A stretch of 64,000 nucleotides of DNA from Paenibacillus taichungensis (GTDB lineage Bacteria; Bacillota; Bacilli; Paenibacillales; Paenibacillaceae). Where the stretch lies: NCBI RefSeq assembly GCF_013359905.1, contig NZ_JABMCC010000101.1:124001-188000 (forward strand), read 5' to 3'. The translations under genes and the position numbers were made by a program. The notes under the pieces are model-generated. The model was not told the origin of the DNA and searched no databases. It saw only the letters and a program-made list of their open reading frames with translations. How positions within the stretch are numbered: the stretch's first letter is position 1; each line of letters begins with the position of its first letter. Positions 59,188 through 64,000 of the stretch are shown in pieces.

Positions 59188-59268
59188 GTGTTTAACAATG
59201 ACGATCTACATCAATTCAGCATACAACTAAATACCGGAGCACCCATGAAATCGTTATTCCGTTCATAA
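59188..59268 (+). CDS. Putative leader peptide upstream of bmrCD (BmrB-like)
   Basis: A 26-codon frame starts at GTG with AAAGGGTGGTTACG upstream. It reads MFNNDDLHQFSIQLNTGAPM and ends KSLFRS. It lies between a promoter and a strong terminator that precedes an ABC exporter pair. In Bacillus subtilis the leader peptide BmrB controls bmrCD by ribosome-mediated attenuation when ribosome-targeting drugs stall translation. The position agrees; the peptide sequence itself cannot be compared here. Confidence 0.55.
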   Translation: MFNNDDLHQFSIQLNTGAPMKSLFRS

Positions 59269-59329
59269 GACCGCATCACAGAAGCCTCTACTCAGGTTTG
59301 CTGTTTTGTACTCTCACAATCGAACTTTA

Positions 59330-59370
59330 TCTACGGTGGTGGCTCTGCTCTCGGAGCCATGCTGCCGTAT
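59330..59370 (+). ncRNA. Leader RNA hairpin before the attenuator
   Basis: TACGG-TGGT-GGCTC-TGCTCTCG-GAGCC-ATGCTG-CCGTA can fold into a nested stem-loop between the leader ORF and the terminator. It is a candidate antiterminator or pausing element; I could not assign the competing pairing. Confidence 0.4.
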
Positions 59371-59383
59371 GAATGATACCCAA

Positions 59384-59419
59384 GACATACCGCCTGCGTG
59401 CGGTATGTCTTTTTTTGTG
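59384..59419 (+). terminator. Attenuator-like terminator in front of bmrC
   Basis: GACATACCGC-CTGC-GTGCGGTATGTC is followed by TTTTTTTG. It lies on the plus strand 64 bp before the bmrC start and downstream of the operon promoter, so transcription must read through it. Confidence 0.82.
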
Positions 59420-59482
59420 GGCTCAAATGGCTGAACATGAACGGAACATGCATTTCACGAACTTGAAAGGAAGGGATACCAC

Positions 59483-61228
59483 TTGTTCTCTGTACTTAAA
59501 AATCTGGCCTGGTTTTTCCGGCTGGAACGCAAACGATACCTCATTGGTGTCACCTTGCTTATTATGGTGGGCATCATTGAACTGCTGCCACCTCGTCTTC
59601 TGGGCAATGCCATTGACGAGATTGTACGCGGTTCCATCACCGGCGCCTCACTCACACGTTACATTTTACTTATTCTAGGATCGGTCATCATTATCTATTT
59701 GACAACGTACATATGGATGCACAAACTGTTTGGCGGTGCCAATCTGGTTGAACGCTTGCTGCGGTCACGCTTTATGGACCATTTGCTGCGAATGACCCCG
59801 CCCTTTTTTGAGAAAAACAGAACCGGCGATCTGATGGCGCGTGCCACAAATGATCTTCGTTCCATTGCTACCACAGCAGGCTTCGGCATGCTGACGTTAA
59901 CCGACTCCACTGCTTTTCTGGCAACCGTATTATTCGCCATGGGTTTTCTGGTTAGCTGGAAACTGACCCTGGCCGCAATTCTGCCTCTGCCTTTTATCGC
60001 CATCGCCATGATGATCTATGGTAAAGCTGTCCATCAACGATACACACTGGCACAGGATGCATTCGGGGATATGAACGATCAGGTGCTTGAGTCTATTGCC
60101 GGCATTCGAGTTGTGCGTGCCTATGTTCAGGAACGTCTGGACGAGAAAAGGTTCGCTGATGTCACTGAAGATGTGTACCGCAAAAATCTGGCCGTTGCCA
60201 AGATGGATGCACTGTTCGAACCTACCATCCGGTTATGTGTCGGACTCAGTTATGTGATTGCACTTGCCTACGGCATTTATCTTGTTTTTCATAATGAAAT
60301 TACCCTAGGGGATCTCGTATCGTTCAATATGTACCTGGGGATGATGATCTGGCCAATGTTTGCGATTGGCGAGTTGATTAACCTGATGCAGCGTGGTAGT
60401 GCCTCACTCGATCGTGTTAACGAGACGCTGTCTGTAGAACCTGCCGTGAAAGATGTTGAGCAGCCTGCTCATATTACTAATCCTGAAGAAATCGCCATGC
60501 AGGATGTTACCTTCCGTTATCCTAGTTCTACTGTAGACAATCTAAGTCATGTCAGCTTTTCACTTCGACGCGGGCAGACACTGGGGATCGTGGGACGTAC
60601 AGGTAGCGGAAAATCCACCCTGCTCAAACAATTGCTTCATGAATACCCGGCCGGATCGGGTAAGTTAAGCATCTCCGGTCATCCGATTCAGGATATCGCC
60701 AAAGATGACCTGCACAGCTGGATTGGATATGTTCCACAGGAACAGGTGCTGTTCTCCAAATCAGTCCGTCAGAACATTCAATTCGGTAAGCCTGGTGCTG
60801 ATGATAATGTAATTATGGAAGCGATTCGCACCGCAGCCTTTGACGGAGATCTGGGCACTTTATCCGATGGTCTGGACACACTCGTTGGTGAAAAAGGAAT
60901 TGCGCTGTCCGGTGGACAGAAACAGCGGGTATCGCTGGCGCGTGCCTTTATCGCCGATCCAGACATTTTGATTTTGGATGATGCTTTATCCGCCGTCGAT
61001 GCAAGAACCGAAGCTAAAATTATCGAAAATATACGCAACAAACGCTCGGGCAAAACTACGCTGATCTCGACTCACCGCCTGTCCGCTATTGAACACGCAG
61101 ACCGAATCATCGTACTGGAGCACGGGAAAATAACGGAAGAAGGAACCCATCAGGAACTGCTTGCTATGAACGGCTGGTACCGTGAACAGTATGAACGGCA
61201 GCAGGTGGAGTCTAATTTGTCCACGTAG
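59483..61228 (+). CDS. bmrC: Heterodimeric ABC multidrug exporter subunit BmrC-like
   Basis: A 581-residue half-transporter: six membrane helices (residues about 15-320) and an ATPase domain. Walker A is 'GRTGSGKSTLL' (about 371), the signature 'LSGGQKQR' and the Walker B 'ILILDDALSAVDA', in which the catalytic Glu is Asp. This degenerate site is the hallmark of BmrC in the BmrC/BmrD pair, where only one ATP site hydrolyses efficiently. The start is TTG with AAGGAAGGGATACCAC. Length equals BmrC/YheI. It exports drugs together with the next gene product. Confidence 0.87.
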   Translation: MFSVLKNLAWFFRLERKRYLIGVTLLIMVGIIELLPPRLLGNAIDEIVRGSITGASLTRYILLILGSVIIIYLTTYIWMHKLFGGANLVERLLRSRFMDHLLRMTPPFFEKNRTGDLMARATNDLRSIATTAGFGMLTLTDSTAFLATVLFAMGFLVSWKLTLAAILPLPFIAIAMMIYGKAVHQRYTLAQDAFGDMNDQVLESIAGIRVVRAYVQERLDEKRFADVTEDVYRKNLAVAKMDALFEPTIRLCVGLSYVIALAYGIYLVFHNEITLGDLVSFNMYLGMMIWPMFAIGELINLMQRGSASLDRVNETLSVEPAVKDVEQPAHITNPEEIAMQDVTFRYPSSTVDNLSHVSFSLRRGQTLGIVGRTGSGKSTLLKQLLHEYPAGSGKLSISGHPIQDIAKDDLHSWIGYVPQEQVLFSKSVRQNIQFGKPGADDNVIMEAIRTAAFDGDLGTLSDGLDTLVGEKGIALSGGQKQRVSLARAFIADPDILILDDALSAVDARTEAKIIENIRNKRSGKTTLISTHRLSAIEHADRIIVLEHGKITEEGTHQELLAMNGWYREQYERQQVESNLST

Positions 61229-61240
61229 GAGGTTAACGCT

Positions 61241-63331
61241 TTGAAGTCTAATACAGGCAAACGGCTGCTTCAATATGCCCTAAAAGCCAAAGGCACGTTT
61301 ATTGCCGCTTTAATTATGCTTACGATTGGAGTTGCCGCCGAGCTTGCCGGCCCTTTCATCGCCAAGTCCATGATCGACAATCATTTGCTTGCTATTGAGC
61401 AGCCTTTCTATGAGACTACTGCTTCTAGCGAAGCAGCGGTCTACAATGGAAAGAACTACAAACGTGAAGGCCGGTTTGAACCGGAAGAAACGAAAGGTAC
61501 CGAAGTACGCGTACTGCAAGCCGGTAGAAGTTTTTATTTTGTAAATGAACCCGTTAGTGCCCCCGATGGGGATCGAACATACGCGGACGGAACACTGACG
61601 GTTACACGCGCAGGCGAAGTGACGGGTCAATATGCGGCGGTGCCTTTATCCGCTGGTGAACTATTTGCCTTTTACAAACCGGAAATGCCAAGCATCTATC
61701 AGCTGATTGTGTATTACATGATCTTCCTTGTCATCTCAGTCATTATGGAGTTTGGTAAAACATACTGGTTACAATCATCTGCCAACAAAGTCATTCAAAG
61801 ACTCCGTAACGATGTGTATGCACACATCCAGCGATTGCCCGTACATTTTTTCGACAACCTGCCCGCAGGTAAAGTGGTCTCCCGGGTCACCAACGATACC
61901 GAAGCCGTCAAGGATCTGTTCGTTGCCGTTCTGTCGAACTTTTTCTCAGGCATCATTACGATTACTGGAGTGTACGTTGCGCTCTTCCTGCTGGATTTCC
62001 GCCTCGGATTGATCTCGCTGTTCGTTGTGCCGATGCTGGTTCTGTGGATTGTGCTTTATCGTAAAATCGCAACTCGGTACAACACGATCATTCGTTCACG
62101 TCTGAGTGAAATTAATGCGATTATTAACGAGTCCATTCAGGGGATGTCCATTATCCGGGTATTCCGTCATCAGAAACAGACCAAGCAGGAATTCGAGGAT
62201 CTGAATGATGATTATATGAAACACCAGAACAAAATGCTCAACCTGAACGCTTTCACCTCACACAACCTGGTTAACGTCCTGCGGAATATGGCTTTTGCCG
62301 TTGTCCTGTGGTACTTCGGCTCTAGTGTGCTGGACGGCACGAGTATCATCTCGCTTGGTGTACTGTATGCATTCGTTGACGTTCTCGGACGTTTGTTCCA
62401 GCCAATTACAGGTATGGTGAACCAACTCGCGAACCTGGACTCCTCTATGGTATCCGCCGGACGTGTATTTGAACTGATGGATGAGAAAGGTGAACCGGTA
62501 ACCGATGGCTCGATGCCGAGGTACAAAGGAAATGTTGTGTTTGACGATGTATCTTTTGCCTATAAAAAAGATTATGTGCTAAACAACATCTCGTTTAAAG
62601 CCTCACAAGGTCAAACGGTCGCCCTGGTGGGCCATACCGGTTCCGGTAAAAGCTCGATCATCAACCTGCTGTTCCGGTTCTATGATCCACAGAAGGGCAA
62701 GATCACGATTGACGGTCAGAACGTGAAGGATCTGCCTAAACAGTGGATTCGCGAACATATGGGCATTGTACTGCAAGATCCGTACCTATTCACGGGTACC
62801 GTTGCTTCCAATGTCAGTCTCGGGGATGAGCAGATTACTCGTGCACAGATTGAACAGGCGCTGCGCGATGTAGGTGCTGAGCGAATCCTCGCCCATCTAC
62901 CGCAAGGATTCGACGAGCCGGTTATCGAAAAAGGAAGCACATTATCTGCCGGACAACGGCAATTGATCTCCTTTGCTCGTGCACTGGCATTCGATCCAGC
63001 CATTCTGATTCTCGATGAAGCTACGGCGAACATTGATACGGAAACGGAAGCATTAATTCAAAATGCGCTCGAAGTCCTCAAAAAAGGACGGACCACTTTC
63101 ATCATCGCCCACCGTCTGTCCACCATTCGTTCAGCAGACCAGATTCTGGTCCTGCATCGCGGACGGATCGTTGAACAAGGTGCACATGATGAATTGATGG
63201 AACTGAAAGGTCGCTATTATCAGATGTATCAGCTACAGCAAGGTGCTCAAACAGCACCGGATACGAATGGAAACAACCCAATAGGCGAGGCCATTCGAAC
63301 CACTTCCTCCTTTGCTGGAGGCGGCGTGTAA
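61241..63331 (+). CDS. bmrD: Heterodimeric ABC multidrug exporter subunit BmrD-like
   Basis: A 696-residue half-transporter. Between the first and second membrane helices lies an extra outside domain of about 100 residues ('FYETTASSEAAVYNGKNYKREGR' onward), as in BmrD/YheH. The ATPase domain has 'GHTGSGKSSII', an altered signature 'LSAGQRQL' and Walker B 'ILILDEATANIDTE' with the intact catalytic Glu. Together with bmrC, 12 bp upstream, it forms one asymmetric exporter. The start is TTG with GGAGGTTAACGCT. Confidence 0.87.
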   Translation: MKSNTGKRLLQYALKAKGTFIAALIMLTIGVAAELAGPFIAKSMIDNHLLAIEQPFYETTASSEAAVYNGKNYKREGRFEPEETKGTEVRVLQAGRSFYFVNEPVSAPDGDRTYADGTLTVTRAGEVTGQYAAVPLSAGELFAFYKPEMPSIYQLIVYYMIFLVISVIMEFGKTYWLQSSANKVIQRLRNDVYAHIQRLPVHFFDNLPAGKVVSRVTNDTEAVKDLFVAVLSNFFSGIITITGVYVALFLLDFRLGLISLFVVPMLVLWIVLYRKIATRYNTIIRSRLSEINAIINESIQGMSIIRVFRHQKQTKQEFEDLNDDYMKHQNKMLNLNAFTSHNLVNVLRNMAFAVVLWYFGSSVLDGTSIISLGVLYAFVDVLGRLFQPITGMVNQLANLDSSMVSAGRVFELMDEKGEPVTDGSMPRYKGNVVFDDVSFAYKKDYVLNNISFKASQGQTVALVGHTGSGKSSIINLLFRFYDPQKGKITIDGQNVKDLPKQWIREHMGIVLQDPYLFTGTVASNVSLGDEQITRAQIEQALRDVGAERILAHLPQGFDEPVIEKGSTLSAGQRQLISFARALAFDPAILILDEATANIDTETEALIQNALEVLKKGRTTFIIAHRLSTIRSADQILVLHRGRIVEQGAHDELMELKGRYYQMYQLQQGAQTAPDTNGNNPIGEAIRTTSSFAGGGV

Positions 63332-63370
63332 GTAAACCGGGAATAAATGCAGATATACTTCAACAAATAA

Positions 63371-63420
63371 CCGATATGCCCGCGGACCTCTTGGTCTGTA
63401 GGCATATCGGTTTTATTTTG
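63371..63420 (+). terminator. Terminator of the bmr-like operon
   Basis: CCGATATGCC, a loop, then GGCATATCGG followed by TTTTATTTTG. It lies 39 bp after the bmrD stop. The rest of the interval to 63,589 is AT-rich with no gene. Confidence 0.85.
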
Positions 63421-63589
63421 TCCATGACCCAAAATCCGAAAGAAGGTTGGTTGCTCTATCTACTTTTCTGGTCCCACTTCACTTTTCTCCGCTCTTATTT
63501 ATTTTTTCTTGATCTTACCTTTTCTCAATTAACTCAGATTTGATCCATATAAACTTCCTACGTGTATCACTCCTTCTGATTTCCTCTTA

Positions 63590-63618
63590 TTGACAATGGA
63601 AACATCTCTCTGTATTAT
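63590..63618 (+). promoter_or_regulatory. Sigma-A promoter of the TetR gene
   Basis: TTGACA, 17 bp, TATTAT. This is a near-consensus vegetative promoter, 41 bp upstream of the tetR start codon. Confidence 0.85.
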
Positions 63619-63620
63619 AC

Positions 63621-63637
63621 ATACCAACGGTCGGTAT
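63621..63637. promoter_or_regulatory. TetR operator
   Basis: ATACCAACGGTCGGTAT is a 17-bp palindrome (ATACC-RAC...GTYGGTAT type) placed between the -10 box and the ribosome-binding site of the TetR gene. It is the expected place for autorepression. Confidence 0.8.
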
Positions 63638-63658
63638 CTAAAATATAAGGAGGTTATT

Positions 63659-64000
63659 ATGGCCAGAAACAAGCACCCTGAACAGACGGTACAACAGATT
63701 CTGAACGTCGCTGCGCAGTTGTTCACAGATAAAGGATTTGAAAAAACAAGTATTCAGGACATCATTGTTACCCTCGGCATGTCCAAGGGTGCTGTGTACC
63801 ATCACTTTAGATCCAAAGAGGAAATACTGGACGCGGTCATGGAACAACAGTTCAACTATTCCGCTCAAATGCTGGATCAATTAGTTACAAATACAACGAC
63901 CACACCAGCACGAGAGAAGTTAATTCAGATTTTGGAGTATGTCGTTTCTGATCAACAGGCCCATTCCCTGGATCACGTACTTCGAACCCAGATCAAAAAT
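63659..64000 (+). CDS. TetR family transcriptional regulator (3' end outside window)
   Basis: The first 114 codons of a TetR regulator. 'PEQTVQQILNVAAQLFTDKGFEKTSIQDIIVTLGMSKGAVYHHFRSKEEILDAV' is the complete TetR_N HTH domain. The ligand-binding part is cut by the window edge. AAGGAGGTTATT precedes the ATG. It probably represses itself, and its target, most often an efflux gene, may lie beyond the window or be the bmr-like operon upstream. Confidence 0.9.
   Translation, partial: MARNKHPEQTVQQILNVAAQLFTDKGFEKTSIQDIIVTLGMSKGAVYHHFRSKEEILDAVMEQQFNYSAQMLDQLVTNTTTTPAREKLIQILEYVVSDQQAHSLDHVLRTQIKN

Noticed and set aside
59330-59419. A defined antiterminator pairing in the bmr leader
   Set aside because: I could see the terminator and an upstream hairpin, but no convincing alternative pairing by eye.
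1-64000. tRNA, rRNA, insertion sequences, prophage genes and CRISPR arrays
   Set aside because: No cloverleaf with CCA-end and T-loop signature, no transposase or phage structural genes and no regularly spaced repeats were noticed.

Overview
The window reads as a Gram-positive, low-to-moderate GC chromosome of the Paenibacillus type. The support is strong Shine-Dalgarno sites (AGGAGG-like), frequent TTG/GTG starts, a YpdA-like bacillithiol-disulfide reductase, a YteA/DksA-like protein, a DivIVA-domain protein, a firmicute-type (T7SSb) type VII secretion operon, a BmrCD-type ABC exporter pair and a homologue of the Bacillus replication terminator protein. The genus is an inference from gene content.

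Region 1 (1-22,264) is an AT-rich accessory block in which every gene lies on the minus strand. The genes are a collection of small, mostly single-domain enzymes: about eight GNAT acetyltransferases, three Nudix hydrolases, two aminoglycoside/choline-kinase-type phosphotransferases, P-loop kinases, a methyltransferase, a serine beta-lactamase-like hydrolase, an Ntn hydrolase, a histidine phosphatase, a VOC protein, a nucleoside phosphorylase, an LprI-like lipoprotein, an immunity-like protein and orphans. From about 8.5 kb to 21.6 kb most genes are followed, just after the stop codon, by an imperfect inverted repeat of 25-200 bp. Its two ends fit integron attC architecture. On the coding strand the 5' end is close to TAACA-N5-TTCACGC. 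The 3' end is close to CGTGAATAcagGAACGTTAT, and a new gene begins within about 20-130 bp. All copies share one orientation, their interiors differ, and at least one interval is gene-less. I interpret this as an integron-like gene-cassette array with no visible integrase (CALIN-like). It is the most interesting part of the window. The left 8 kb has the same type of genes but no clear sites, and holds two decayed genes.

Region 2 (22.3-35.7 kb) is ordinary chromosome. It contains a three-gene sugar-metabolism operon (TIM-barrel isomerase plus two Gfo/Idh/MocA dehydrogenases) with a CcpA/LacI-like operator, a YfcE-type phosphodiesterase, an Rrf2 regulator with a palindromic operator, DivIVA-like and DksA-like proteins, and an MFS transporter with an HTH regulator and a repeated operator. 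A barnase/barstar pair, an Rtp-like winged-helix protein coupled to an oxidoreductase, an acyltransferase, a DUF202 protein and a general-stress protein behind a sigma-B-like promoter complete it.

Region 3 (35.8-50 kb) holds the helicase HrpB (with a strikingly GC-rich core), an SDR dehydrogenase and a minus-strand type VII secretion locus. The locus runs YukD-like protein, EssC ATPase, unknown protein, long WXG-like protein, WXG100 protein, membrane-anchored Ser/Thr-kinase-like protein, VWA protein and PP2C-like phosphatase. The kinase/phosphatase/VWA set suggests phospho-control of secretion.

Region 4 (50-64 kb) holds small unknown ORFs, an aldehyde dehydrogenase, a GNAT, an L,D-transpeptidase, RsgA, an ArsR-DUF2087 regulator, YpdA, a DUF441 protein, a conserved orphan, a Nudix hydrolase and a HesB-like protein. 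The heterodimeric ABC exporter bmrC-bmrD follows, with a leader peptide ORF and an attenuator-like terminator in front. The window ends in a TetR gene with a textbook promoter and a palindromic operator. I saw no tRNA, rRNA, insertion sequence or CRISPR array.
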